Counted from the first letter of the stretch, positions 17,897 to 26,481 are shown. The stretch: 64,000 nucleotides of DNA from Planctomycetaceae bacterium (GCA_016793115.1 JAEUIN010000323.1:1-64000), one strand, 5' to 3'. The notes: generated by a model not told the origin, from the letters alone. Made by a program: numbers and translations.

Positions 17897-18793
17897 CTAG
17901 CGCGCCGTCGTCGGATTCATGCCGATGAGCACGTCGCCGCGGCGAATGGCTTGCGAGAAATCCGGCGACTCGCGCTCGCGATAGGCGACGTCGGTGATTC
18001 GCGCGGCGCGGCGGGTTTCTTCAAACGACAGTTGCGTCTTCAATAACCCCAAGTCGTAGGCCAACTTGTCGGAATAGCCGGGGAGCAAGACCTTGTAGTC
18101 GTACGGGATGCGCCCCGGAGCCAAGGCGTTCACGTGGCGCACGATGTTCGTCGTGCAGTTGTTGCTGATCGTGTTGTAGAACTCCGGCTGCGTGCGGAGC
18201 TTATTGACGCGCTTCGCCACGTCGTCGAAGAGCTTGCGGACGTCGGCCGGCGACGCGTTGGTCGGGTAGAGATAAACGTCGTTCAAGCGGTAGTTGGTGC
18301 GCAGCCCGATCAAATCGCGCTCGTCGCCGAGCACGTACATGAGTTCATATTGATTGGCCGAGGCCAACGCCGGGTTGAACGTCTCGCCGACCTCCTTGCG
18401 GATCTCGACGCTCACGCCGAGGTAGTCCTTGTCGGCGAAACCGAAGCTGAGCATCACATGCGCCAAATCCGGCTGCTCGGGAAACGGCACGCGAATGAAG
18501 TCGACCGTGCGGAGATCGGCCAAGTCGAACGTCTTGTCGTAATGCCGCACGTCGTAGTCGTCGGCCGTACGATAGGCGCACGAGCGAATATTTCGAACCG
18601 TCACATGCCGGTCGTCGTCCGAATACTCGATCTCCGGCAACACGGCCTGATCGGGCGACCAATTCCGATCGTTCGACGGCCGAAGTCGTGCGCAACCGCC
18701 GCAGCAAGCGGCGACGACGAGCAGCGCAGCGGCGAGCGGTAGGCATACGCCTATCGGTCGAACGGCACGAAATGGTGCGCTTTTCCGCCGCAT
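17897..18793 (-). CDS. DUF4105-domain lipoprotein
   Basis: 298 residues from the ATG at 18793. This start gives a compact lipoprotein signal (basic MRRK start, hydrophobic stretch, CCGGC). An in-frame GTG at 18865 would add 24 residues, and neither start has a strong ribosome site. The mature part matches the periplasmic DUF4105 family: a conserved block around FIRVPFPEQPDLAHVMLSFGF and the NNCTTNIVRH motif with its conserved Asn-Cys-Thr. Biochemical function of the family is not established; a papain-like (NlpC-type) peptidase fold has been suggested. It is divergent from the U32 gene. Confidence 0.75.
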   Translation of the reverse strand: MRRKSAPFRAVRPIGVCLPLAAALLVVAACCGGCARLRPSNDRNWSPDQAVLPEIEYSDDDRHVTVRNIRSCAYRTADDYDVRHYDKTFDLADLRTVDFIRVPFPEQPDLAHVMLSFGFADKDYLGVSVEIRKEVGETFNPALASANQYELMYVLGDERDLIGLRTNYRLNDVYLYPTNASPADVRKLFDDVAKRVNKLRTQPEFYNTISNNCTTNIVRHVNALAPGRIPYDYKVLLPGYSDKLAYDLGLLKTQLSFEETRRAARITDVAYRERESPDFSQAIRRGDVLIGMNPTTAR

Positions 18794-18948
18794 TGCCACC
18801 GGGAGCCTCGCGGCCCCCGCTCGCCTCAAACGATTCGGGGAGATAAACTGGACGTAAGTACTCACTTCTTTGCCGACGCGGCAAGATCGCTTGATTCCGC
18901 GGCGCTCGCTTCTAGCACCGCCGGCACTCCCCCGCTCCGCCTTATTCG

Positions 18949-21483
18949 ATGACTTCGGTTCCTCACGCCTCGTGTGAACTTCTCGCGCCGGCCGGCGATT
19001 GGGACGCGCTGCGCGCCGCCGCCGCCAACGGCGCCGACGCCGTGTACTTCGGCCTTGCCGCCTTCAATGCGCGGCACCGCGCCCACAACTTCACGACCGA
19101 AGAGTTGCCGCAAGTCATCGACTACCTGCACCGGCACAACGTCCGCGGCTATGTGACGCTCAACACGCTCATCTTCAGCGACGAGTTGGCCGAAGTCGCC
19201 GAGCTTGTCGAAGCGATCGCCGCGGCCGGGGCCGACGCCGTGATCGTGCAAGACCTCGGGCTGGTGCGGCTCATTCGCAAGCTCGCCCCCGGTTTGCCCG
19301 TGCACGGCTCCACGCAGATGACGCTCACCGAACCGCGCGGCATCGAGTATGTGAAGCGGCTCGGCGTCGAGCGGATCATCGCGGCCCGCGAGCTGTCGAT
19401 CGCCGAATTGAAAACAATCCGCGCGGCGACCGACACGCCGGTCGAAGTCTTCGTCCACGGCGCGCTCTGCGTCGCCTACAGCGGGCAGTGCCTCACCAGC
19501 GAAGCCTTGGGGGGGCGCAGCGCCAATCGCGGCCAATGCGCGCAGGCCTGTCGCTTGCCCTATGAACTCGTCGTCGACGGCGTCGCGCGCGACCTAGGCG
19601 AGTTGGCGTATCTGCTGAGTCCGCAAGACTTGGCGGCCTACGAACTCGTCGGCGATTTGGTCGCGGCGGGCATTTGCAGTCTGAAGATCGAAGGCCGGCT
19701 GAAGAGCGCACACTACGTGGCCGCGACGACGCAGACGTATCGCGCGGCCCTTGATGCGGCCCTGGCCGGACAAGCGTTTCAACTGGAGCGCCAGAAGCAG
19801 ATCGACTTGCAGCAAAGCTTCTCGCGCGGATTCTCGCCGGGCTTCCTCGCCGGATTGAATCACCAAGAGCTCGTGCAGGGAAGATTTCCGAAGGCCCGCG
19901 GCGTGCGCATCGGCACGGTGGCGCGAGTCGCCGGCCGCGCGGTCGTCGTGAGGCTCGACGCCGGCCACGAGGCGTCGATCGTCAAGCCGGGCGACGGAAT
20001 CGTGTTCGACGAAGGGCATCCCGATCAAGATGAACAAGGTGGGCGAGTTTACGAAGCGCGGGGCGAGGGAACCGGTGCCGGCGAAAAAACGATCGAACTC
20101 GTGTTCGCCGAAGGGGCCGTGAACTTGTCGGCCCTTTCCACCGAAGCGATCGTTTGGCGGACCGACGATCCTGCGATGCGGCGCAGGATGGAGCAGTCGT
20201 TCGCCCGCGAAGGGGTCGCTCGACGCAGGCCGCTCGCGTTTCATGCCGTCGGCCGAGTGGGCGGACCGCTCGCTCTCGAAGTGCGCGACGACGCAGGCCG
20301 GTCGGCGATCGCCGCCTGGGACGGTCCGCTGCAACTCGCGCAGAAGCATCCGCTTACGGTCGAATCGCTGACCGAACAATGCGGCCGACTCGGCGACACG
20401 CCGTATACGTTCGGCTCGGCGACGCTCGACGCGCCGCAGCCGATCATGGTTCCCAAAAGCGTGCTGAACGACTTGCGTCGCCGCGCGGTCGAGGAATTGC
20501 TCTCCGCTTCTCTGGGGGATTCGCGGCGACGTGAACTTCATCCGTCGGCTTTGGACGAGTTACGAGCGTCGATCGCGGCGCGCGAAACGCCGCAGAGGGC
20601 GTCCCCGACGAGCGCGATTGCAACTCCGAACTTGTATGTCCTCGTCCGCTCGCTCGAACAGTTGGCCGCCGTGCTCAATTGGGATCCGGCCGCGCCGCTC
20701 GCTCGCCCTTCCCTGGTCTACTGCGACTTTGAAGACGTACGTCGCTATCGCGACGCCGTCGCGCAGTGCCGCGAAGCCGGAATGCGGGTCGGTCTGGCGA
20801 CGCTGCGGATCATCAAGCCGAGCGAAGAAGGTCTATTGCGGCAAATCGCCAAGTGCGAGGCCGACGCCGTGCTCGTCCGCAATCTCGCCGCGCTCACGTT
20901 CTTCGCCGAGCACGCGCCGCAGACGCCGCGAATCGGCGACTACTCGCTCAACGCGACGAACGAACTCACCGCGGACCTCTACCTAAACGAAGGGCTCGAG
21001 CGAGTGACGCCGGGCTACGACTTGAATTGGGAGCAATTGCGCGCGATGCTCGGCCGCGCGCCGGCCGGGCGGTTCGAGCAGGTCGTGCATCAGCATATGC
21101 CGATGTTCCACATGGAGCATTGCGTGTTTTGCCATACGCTCTCCGAGGGAACCGACGCTACGAACTGCGGGCGGCCCTGCGATGAACACCGGGTCGTGTT
21201 GCGCGATCGTGTCGGAGCCGAATTCCCGCTGTTGGCCGATACCGGCTGCCGCAACACGGTCTTCAACTCCGTGCCGCAATCGGCGGCCGAGTACCTCACG
21301 CGGATGCGCGAACTCGGGCTGCGGCACTTCCGCATCGAGCTTTTGAACGAGCGGCCGGAGCAAGTCGCACCGCTCTTGGAACACTACGCCCGCGTGCTCG
21401 CCGGGCTCGAACCCGGCCGCGCGGCGTGGCGCGGGCTGCAGATTCTGAACCAGATCGGCGTGACGCGCGGGACGCTGGAGTAG
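18949..21483 (+). CDS. Peptidase U32 family protein (long, RlhA/YhbU-like)
   Basis: 844 residues. The N-terminal half is a TIM-barrel U32 domain starting ELLAPAGDWDALRAAAANGADAVYFG. Its Fe-S type cysteines are C174, C181, C197 and C201 (the SGQC and NRGQCAQACR region), followed by SLKIEGRLKSAHYV. A DUF3656-like middle domain (about 270-500) and a second barrel-like domain follow, the latter with cysteines C725, C728, C740 and C744. E. coli RlhA, a shorter relative, hydroxylates 23S rRNA, so an RNA-modification role is more likely than proteolysis (family knowledge). The four-domain length is usual for the long subgroup. Confidence 0.88.
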   Translation: MTSVPHASCELLAPAGDWDALRAAAANGADAVYFGLAAFNARHRAHNFTTEELPQVIDYLHRHNVRGYVTLNTLIFSDELAEVAELVEAIAAAGADAVIVQDLGLVRLIRKLAPGLPVHGSTQMTLTEPRGIEYVKRLGVERIIAARELSIAELKTIRAATDTPVEVFVHGALCVAYSGQCLTSEALGGRSANRGQCAQACRLPYELVVDGVARDLGELAYLLSPQDLAAYELVGDLVAAGICSLKIEGRLKSAHYVAATTQTYRAALDAALAGQAFQLERQKQIDLQQSFSRGFSPGFLAGLNHQELVQGRFPKARGVRIGTVARVAGRAVVVRLDAGHEASIVKPGDGIVFDEGHPDQDEQGGRVYEARGEGTGAGEKTIELVFAEGAVNLSALSTEAIVWRTDDPAMRRRMEQSFAREGVARRRPLAFHAVGRVGGPLALEVRDDAGRSAIAAWDGPLQLAQKHPLTVESLTEQCGRLGDTPYTFGSATLDAPQPIMVPKSVLNDLRRRAVEELLSASLGDSRRRELHPSALDELRASIAARETPQRASPTSAIATPNLYVLVRSLEQLAAVLNWDPAAPLARPSLVYCDFEDVRRYRDAVAQCREAGMRVGLATLRIIKPSEEGLLRQIAKCEADAVLVRNLAALTFFAEHAPQTPRIGDYSLNATNELTADLYLNEGLERVTPGYDLNWEQLRAMLGRAPAGRFEQVVHQHMPMFHMEHCVFCHTLSEGTDATNCGRPCDEHRVVLRDRVGAEFPLLADTGCRNTVFNSVPQSAAEYLTRMRELGLRHFRIELLNERPEQVAPLLEHYARVLAGLEPGRAAWRGLQILNQIGVTRGTLE

Positions 21484-21498
21484 GCGCAACCCTCTACG

Positions 21499-21532
21499 CC
21501 GCGTGGGCCTCGCTCCACTCGACCCACCCTAC
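21499..21532. repeat. GTAG REP, single inverted unit
   Basis: A 34-nt unit, CCGCGTGGGCCTCG...GACCCACCCTAC, with two mismatches to the 55315 copy. Its CTAC end contains the TAG stop of the beta-propeller gene (21529-21531). It sits in the 45-bp gap between two convergent genes. Confidence 0.85.
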
Positions 21533-22875
21533 CTTCCGATGCAGTACAAGTGCGCGCGGCCGCGGATGTAAATGCGGCCTCCGGCCGCGGCGGGGCTGGC
21601 GAGCGTTTCGTCGTCGAGTTGGTTTTCGGCGACGACTTTGAACTCCGGCCCGTCGGCCAACACGGTGCAAAGCCCCGCTTTGTTGAGCAAGTAAATCGTG
21701 TCGCCGGCCGCGAAGGGCGAGGCTTTGTAGTCGCCCGGCACGCGCTCTTTCCAGACTTCGGCGCCGGTCGCGGCATCAAGGCATTGGGCGATACCGTTGT
21801 CGGTCACCGTATAGACGCGGCCGTTAACGACGACCGGCGTGGCGCTGTCGGGCGTCGATTCCTTGTGCCGAAACGCGACGGCGCTCTCGGCCACTTCTCC
21901 GCCGGTCGGTTTCGCGTCGGCCAATCGAACGCCGACCAATTCGCCGCGCATGCCGCGCGTCGTAAACACTTTGTCGCCCGCGACGACCGGGCCGGTGATC
22001 GTGCGGCCGCCGACGAGGCCCGGCAGATACCAGCGCAGCTTGCCGGTCGCCGGATCGTAGGCGTCGAGTTGATTGCCGCCCATGACGATCATTTCCGGCG
22101 CGCCGTCGTCGGCCGTGCGAAAGATCGGCGTGGTATACGAATCGCACTCTTCCGCTTGCGCAGCGGTGGCGCGGGGCGTGAACCAGCGTACTTGGCCGGT
22201 CGCGAGATCGTGCGCCACCACATAGTTCTGCGGCTTCTTCGCGCCGGGAGTCGTCGCTTCGGCCGTGGCCGCTCCTTCGAGCGTGTCTTGCATGCAGACG
22301 CTGATCACCGTGTCGTTGAAGACGACCGGGCTGTTGGCGTGGCCCCACCAGATGCTGTACGGTCCGTAGTCGTCTTGCAAATTGCGTTTCCAAAGCACCT
22401 TGCCGGCGAAGTCGAGCGCGGCCAAGTCGCCGTTGCCGAAGTGCACGACCACGGTCTTGCCGTCGGTCACCGGCGACGGGCTGGCGTTGTTGTGCAACTT
22501 GTGAAACTTTTGCACGGAACGCTTCTCGGCTTCGCGCCGCGTTTCGGCTTGGCCGACCTCGGTGCGCCACACTTCCTTGCCGTCGACGGCGCTCACGCGC
22601 AGCGCGAGCAGTTTCCCATCCTCGGTCTGCGACGTAAGGAAAACCGCGTCGTCCCAAACGGCCGGCGTGCTGCAACCCCAGGGGGGCAGTTCCGCTTTCC
22701 AGACAATCCCTTTCATCGCCTCGCCGTCGGCACTCCATTCGACCGGCAAACTCGATTCACGGCTGACGCCGGTGCCGTCGGGCCCGCGCCACTGCGGCCA
22801 GTTGCCGGCACGCACATCAGCCGAAGTGCCCATCCAGAGAAGGGAGATGAGGAGATAGGAGGGGATATGGGACAT
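21529..22875 (-). CDS. Secreted PQQ-like beta-propeller protein
   Basis: 448 residues from the ATG at 22875; the open frame continues upstream to 23985 but that part overlaps the SDR gene and lacks similarity. Residues 1-23 form a signal peptide ending near VRA|GNW. The mature protein begins NWPQWRGPDGTG, the hallmark of planctomycete outer-membrane-biogenesis-type PQQ propellers. Repeated blades carry A-x-D-x-x-TG-x-x-x-W motifs (YDPATGKLRWYLPG, LDAATGAEVWKERV). Such proteins bind partners or PQQ in the periplasm. No PQQ biosynthesis gene is present here, so a scaffold role is more likely (inference). Confidence 0.85.
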   Translation of the reverse strand: MSHIPSYLLISLLWMGTSADVRAGNWPQWRGPDGTGVSRESSLPVEWSADGEAMKGIVWKAELPPWGCSTPAVWDDAVFLTSQTEDGKLLALRVSAVDGKEVWRTEVGQAETRREAEKRSVQKFHKLHNNASPSPVTDGKTVVVHFGNGDLAALDFAGKVLWKRNLQDDYGPYSIWWGHANSPVVFNDTVISVCMQDTLEGAATAEATTPGAKKPQNYVVAHDLATGQVRWFTPRATAAQAEECDSYTTPIFRTADDGAPEMIVMGGNQLDAYDPATGKLRWYLPGLVGGRTITGPVVAGDKVFTTRGMRGELVGVRLADAKPTGGEVAESAVAFRHKESTPDSATPVVVNGRVYTVTDNGIAQCLDAATGAEVWKERVPGDYKASPFAAGDTIYLLNKAGLCTVLADGPEFKVVAENQLDDETLASPAAAGGRIYIRGRAHLYCIGR

Positions 22876-23015
22876 AGGTTTGGGTTTCTCGTTTTTACCG
22901 GAAATTACCGCGGAAACACCGAGAACATGGAGGAAATCAAACTCAATGAAGCAGCTTGCTCGTGTTCGATCTTCCGCTCTCCGCGGACTCCGTGCCTCTG
23001 TGGCGACCTTGTTAT

Positions 23016-23810
23016 TTATACGGCTTTGTCGATCGGCCACATAATGCCTGCCGAGAAGCCGCCGTCGACGAAGACGATTTGCCCGGTCATGAAGGCCGAC
23101 GCCTTCGAGGCCAAAAAGATCGCCGCGCCGTTCATGTCGTCGGGATTGCCCAGCCGGCGGAGCGGCGTGTTGTTCGTATTCCACTCCTGCATCATCGGGT
23201 TCGACCACAGCTTCTTCGACAGGTCGGTGAGAATGTACCCGGGGGCGATCGCGTTGACGCGGACGTTGTGCTTGCCCCACTCCATCGCCAAGACGCGAGT
23301 CATGTGCCCGACGGCCGCCTTGCTCGCGGCATACGGCAGCACCCACGGCAGCGGGCCGTAGTTGTTGAGCGAACAGATTTGGATCTGCGCGCCGCCCCCT
23401 TGGGCGATCATCTGCTTGCCGACGGCCTGCGACATGAAGAACGCGCCGCGCAGGTTGGTGTCGACGACGAAATCGAAGTCGTCTTCGGTGACGTCGGCGG
23501 CCGGCTTGCGACGATTGACGCCGGCGACGTTGACCAGCGTGTCGATCCTTCCGTGCCGCTCCACGATCGCGGCGACCAGCGGGCCGATCTGTGATGTTTG
23601 AGCGACGTCGCAGCCGAGGCCGAAGCACTTGCCGCCCGCGGCTTGAGCGATTTCGGCGGCGGCCGTTTCGGCGACCGCGGCCTCGCGACCGGTGACGACG
23701 ACGACGGCGCCGCGCGAGCAGAAGCCTTCGGCCAAGGCCCGGCCGATGCCGCGCGTGCCGCCGGAAACAAGAACGATCTGGCCGGATACGTCGAACAGGG
23801 CGTCGGACAT
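23016..23810 (-). CDS. SDR-family NAD(P)-dependent oxidoreductase
   Basis: 264 residues from the ATG at 23810, which lies at the expected distance before the Rossmann fold. Classical SDR features are intact: the cofactor motif SGGTRGIG near residue 15, the NVAGVN motif, the catalytic Ser in CSLNNYG, and Tyr and Lys in PYAASKAA (13 residues after the Ser). The C-terminus (DDMNGAAIFLASKASAFMTGQIVFVDGG) resembles gluconate 5-dehydrogenase and 3-oxoacyl-ACP reductase-like enzymes. The substrate cannot be fixed. The downstream propeller gene (140 bp away, same strand) may be co-transcribed. Confidence 0.9.
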   Translation of the reverse strand: MSDALFDVSGQIVLVSGGTRGIGRALAEGFCSRGAVVVVTGREAAVAETAAAEIAQAAGGKCFGLGCDVAQTSQIGPLVAAIVERHGRIDTLVNVAGVNRRKPAADVTEDDFDFVVDTNLRGAFFMSQAVGKQMIAQGGGAQIQICSLNNYGPLPWVLPYAASKAAVGHMTRVLAMEWGKHNVRVNAIAPGYILTDLSKKLWSNPMMQEWNTNNTPLRRLGNPDDMNGAAIFLASKASAFMTGQIVFVDGGFSAGIMWPIDKAV

Positions 23811-23894
23811 GAAAAACCTGATTGGCTCGGGGTGTCGGTAGGTGACAGGGGCGAGGCGAGAGCTGCGACTTGCGTCGATTCGGGGCGGCTTGCC

Positions 23895-23973
23895 GCGCAT
23901 CTATTTCGCGATAGATGCGCACCCCTATTGTCTTACTTAAATGTGCGCATTTATCGCCGAAATAGGTGCGCAC
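23895..23973. promoter_or_regulatory. Twin TGCGCA-bounded palindromes upstream of the SDR gene
   Basis: A perfect inverted repeat with 10-bp arms, GCGCATCTAT (23895-23904) and ATAGATGCGC (23911-23920), is followed by GTGCGCA (23943-23949) paired with TGCGCAC (23967-23973). Both spacers contain related CTATTTCG/CGATA sequence. The area is AT-richer than its surroundings and lies 85-165 bp upstream of the SDR start, so tandem operators are plausible. The gap 23811-24174 holds no gene that I can support. Confidence 0.5.
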
Positions 23974-24106
23974 CTCGCGCAACAATCGTCGACCTAAGTC
24001 GACACGGCGCGCGGCCCGCGGCGGGCTCCGTCTACGACGCTCGCCGGTGCCACGTTAGAGCGCGCCGTCGCGGGAATCAAGGGCCGGATTTGGCCGACAG
24101 GGGGAA

Positions 24107-24170
24107 ATGCCGAATGCTGAAGGACGGATCAATCCGGCCCCACGTCATTCAGCATTCGTCCATTCGGCAA
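24107..24170. repeat. GCCGAATGCTGAA inverted repeat after flhB
   Basis: CGAATGCTGAA (24111-24121) is perfectly inverted at 24148-24158, with additional ATGCCGAATG versus CATTCGGCAA arms. It starts 4 bp after the flhB stop and may terminate the flagellar transcript or be another REP family. There is no T-run. Confidence 0.55.
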
Positions 24171-24174
24171 TTGG

Positions 24175-25254
24175 CTACGCCGCTCGGTTCGGCATCGTCT
24201 TGCCTTTGAGCTGATAGACATAGGCCATGATTTCGGCGACGGCCGAATAGAGCTGGCCGGGGATCGGCCGATTGACGTCGACATCTTTGTAAAGCGCTTG
24301 CGCGAGCGGCTTCTTTTCGATGATCGGAATACCGTTCTCAAGCGCGAGCTGACGGATGCGCTGCGCCAGCACCCCGGCCCCTTTGGCGAGCACGATCGGC
24401 GCGGCCTGCGTTTCCGGGTCGTACTGCAGGGCGATCGCCAACTCGGTCGGGTTCGTGACGACGACGTCGGCCTTCGGAACCGTCGATTTCAATCGATTGG
24501 CGACGAGCTGCCGCTGCGCTTGGCGACGCCGCGCGATCACTTGCGGGTCGCCCTGCAGGTTCTTCATTTCATCGCGGAGTTCCTGCGTCGTCATCTTCAT
24601 GTCTTGCTCGTGCTTCCACCATTGGAAGCCGAAATCCAAAAGCGCGAGCACGACGAAAGCCGCGGCGATGCGAAACATCGTCCAGAAGAACGTCGTCACC
24701 AGATACGTCGCCGAGTCAGGCAAACTTAGCGCGGCGAGCGCTAGGATGTCGTCGAACTCGTCGGCCAAGTCGTGATAGGCGATGCCGATCACCAGCCCGA
24801 TCTTGGCGATGCCGAAGCCTAGCTTCACGAGGTTCTGCATCGAAAAAATCCGCCAGAACGCGCTCAGCGGGTTAATGCGATTCCAATCGGGCATCAGCTT
24901 GTCGGGGAGAAACAAGATGCCGAACTGAAGCAGATTCGCGGCGATTGCGGCGAACAGCGCCAGCCCGAGGATCGGCCCGACGACCTTGAGCAGTTCCCAC
25001 AACGTGCCGCGGATCTTGAGCGTGAGCGCGTCGATATCGATCGAGAGCCAGGCGTCGCCGCCGATGTGAGCGGCCGAGAAGCCGCCCAGGAAGTCGACGA
25101 CCGACGTCCACCAAGCGTAAACCAAGCCGAGCGTGACGAGCAGCACGACCGACGACGCGAGGTCTTGGCTGCGCGCGACCTCGCCCTGCTCGCGGGCCTC
25201 TTGCCTGCGATGCGGCGTGGCGTCGTGTTCCTTGTCGGCGTCTTGATCGGGCAC
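24175..25254 (-). CDS. flhB: Flagellar export switch protein FlhB
   Basis: 359 residues, GTG start at 25254 fixed by the family-typical N-terminus (ATPHRRQEAREQGEVARSQDL). Four hydrophobic segments (about 33-57, 88-118, 145-165, 185-208) anchor it in the export gate of the flagellar type III secretion apparatus. The cytosolic domain normally self-cleaves at N/PTH to switch export from hook to filament proteins. Here the site reads NPTE (268-271), keeping Asn-Pro-Thr but not His. It is the last gene of the long flagellar cluster, 109 bp after fliR, and that gap contains two repeat families. Confidence 0.95.
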   Translation of the reverse strand: MPDQDADKEHDATPHRRQEAREQGEVARSQDLASSVVLLVTLGLVYAWWTSVVDFLGGFSAAHIGGDAWLSIDIDALTLKIRGTLWELLKVVGPILGLALFAAIAANLLQFGILFLPDKLMPDWNRINPLSAFWRIFSMQNLVKLGFGIAKIGLVIGIAYHDLADEFDDILALAALSLPDSATYLVTTFFWTMFRIAAAFVVLALLDFGFQWWKHEQDMKMTTQELRDEMKNLQGDPQVIARRRQAQRQLVANRLKSTVPKADVVVTNPTELAIALQYDPETQAAPIVLAKGAGVLAQRIRQLALENGIPIIEKKPLAQALYKDVDVNRPIPGQLYSAVAEIMAYVYQLKGKTMPNRAA

Positions 25255-25261
25255 TGGGGCA

Positions 25262-25286
25262 GGCGCTAGGCGTCGGGCGCTAGGCG
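25262..25286. repeat. GGCGCTAGGCG tandem repeat before flhB
   Basis: Two direct copies of GGCGCTAGGCG (25262-25272 and 25276-25286) lie just upstream of the flhB GTG and replace a recognisable ribosome site. Confidence 0.6.
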
Positions 25287-25333
25287 CTCGTTATCGGTAA
25301 AGGAAATACGAACAATGGACGACCTCGTGCGTT

Positions 25334-25367
25334 CCGCGTGGGCCTCGCGGCGCTCGACCCACCCTAC
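25334..25367. repeat. GTAG REP, single unit at the fliR stop
   Basis: A 34-nt unit with one mismatch to the 55315 copy. Its CTAC end contains the TAG stop of fliR (25364-25366). Confidence 0.88.
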
Positions 25368-26134
25368 GGCGGCGCGATCGTTTCCAAGATCGCTTCGACG
25401 ACCCCTTCCAGTCTGTCTTGGAGCAGCCAGCAGGCGCCGCCGAGCGAGACGGCAAGCACGAGGAAGGTGACGATGGCGTTCAAGCCGAAGCCGAGGGCGA
25501 GGATGTTGAGTTGCGGCAAGCTGCGGCTGACGAGCCCGAGGACGATCGTCGCCAAGAGGAGCGCGGCGGTGGCGGGCGCGGCCGCGCGGAAGCCGAGCTC
25601 GAAGCTTTCGGTCAGCAAATTCACGAACAACTGCTCGCCTCCCGGGGAGAGCACCGCCTGACCGGGCGGCATCGCGGCGAAAGTGTCGAGCAAGCCGCCC
25701 ATGAGCAGGCGATGCCCGCCGATAAGCATGTAGACGGCGAGCGTCACCAGATAAAGGAAGTGCGAGAAGAGCGGCACGCTGTCGTCGAAGCCGGGATTGA
25801 ACACGTCGCCGAGCGACATGCCGCTCAGCTGGCCGATCACCTGACCGGAGAGTTGAAACGCCGAGAAGAGCACCATCACGCCGAGCCCGAGCGTGAGGCC
25901 GATCATGGTTTCGGCCGCGAGCATCAGGCCGAGATCGACGAGCGATTTCGGCTGCGCGAGCGGCGCGGCCATTTGTATGGGCATGATCATCGCGGCGATC
26001 GCCAGCGCCAGCAGGCCGCGAATCGTCGGCGGCACTTCGTTGGTGCCGAAGACCGGCGCAACGAGCATGATGCCGCTGGTGCGCGTGAGCACCAAGGCGA
26101 GCAGCACGAGTTGCGAAGCGGCGAATTCGGGCAT
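25364..26134 (-). CDS. fliR: Flagellar export gate protein FliR
   Basis: 256 residues from the ATG at 26134; an ATG at 26164 would translate repeat sequence and is rejected. A hydrophobic multi-helix protein forming the export gate with FliP and FliQ. Family features: an N-terminal LVLLALVLTRTSGIMLVAPVFG segment, GLLALAIAAM, and the ...MSLGDVFNPGFDDSVPLFSHFL region typical of FliR between helices. It follows fliQ in the usual order, but the two genes are separated by an 83-bp repeat pair rather than overlapping. Confidence 0.94.
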   Translation of the reverse strand: MPEFAASQLVLLALVLTRTSGIMLVAPVFGTNEVPPTIRGLLALAIAAMIMPIQMAAPLAQPKSLVDLGLMLAAETMIGLTLGLGVMVLFSAFQLSGQVIGQLSGMSLGDVFNPGFDDSVPLFSHFLYLVTLAVYMLIGGHRLLMGGLLDTFAAMPPGQAVLSPGGEQLFVNLLTESFELGFRAAAPATAALLLATIVLGLVSRSLPQLNILALGFGLNAIVTFLVLAVSLGGACWLLQDRLEGVVEAILETIAPP

Positions 26135-26135
26135 G

Positions 26136-26218
26136 GTAGCGCGGGTCGAACGAGTGAGGCCCACGCGGCGGCGAGGTCGAACGGCAGCCTAGGCTTCGCT
26201 GCGCTCAACCCAAGCTAC
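26136..26218. repeat. GTAG REP pair between fliQ and fliR
   Basis: A left unit (26136-26168, GTAGCGCGGGTC...CCCACGCGG) begins directly before the fliR start. A diverged right unit (about 26187-26218, GCTTCGCTGCGCTC followed by AACCCAAGCTAC) supplies the TAG stop of fliQ (26215-26217). Confidence 0.8.
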
Positions 26219-26481
26219 AACGTGTTCGGAATGTTGGTGATGAGGTCGATCCAGTAGTCGGAGAAGTGCGCTAGTAGCCACGGCATGAGCAGCGCCACGG
26301 TGAGAAACATGGCGATCAACTTCGGCACGAACGCCACAGTTTGCTCTTGGACCTGCGTGAGAGCCTGCAATAAGCCGACGACGAGACCGACGACCAGACC
26401 CACCGCGAGCGCGGGGGCCGACAGCAGCAACGTCAGCATCACCGCGTTGCGACCGAGATCGACGGCGTCTTGAGGGTTCAT
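26215..26481 (-). CDS. fliQ: Flagellar export gate protein FliQ
   Basis: 88 residues, the normal size. Two long hydrophobic helices (about 14-38 and 52-73) flank the conserved ALTQVQEQTVAFVPK loop. It assembles with FliP and FliR in the core of the export gate. It begins 22 bp after the fliP stop; its stop lies in the flanking repeat. Confidence 0.95.
   Translation of the reverse strand: MNPQDAVDLGRNAVMLTLLLSAPALAVGLVVGLVVGLLQALTQVQEQTVAFVPKLIAMFLTVALLMPWLLAHFSDYWIDLITNIPNTL

Noticed and set aside
21550..23361. Plus-strand open frame of 603 codons
   Set aside because: Runs antisense through both the PQQ propeller and the SDR genes, whose domains are clear on the minus strand.
22876..23985. 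N-terminal extension of the PQQ propeller frame to 23985
   Set aside because: The extension overlaps the SDR gene in another frame and is Arg-rich. The ATG at 22875 gives a proper signal peptide.
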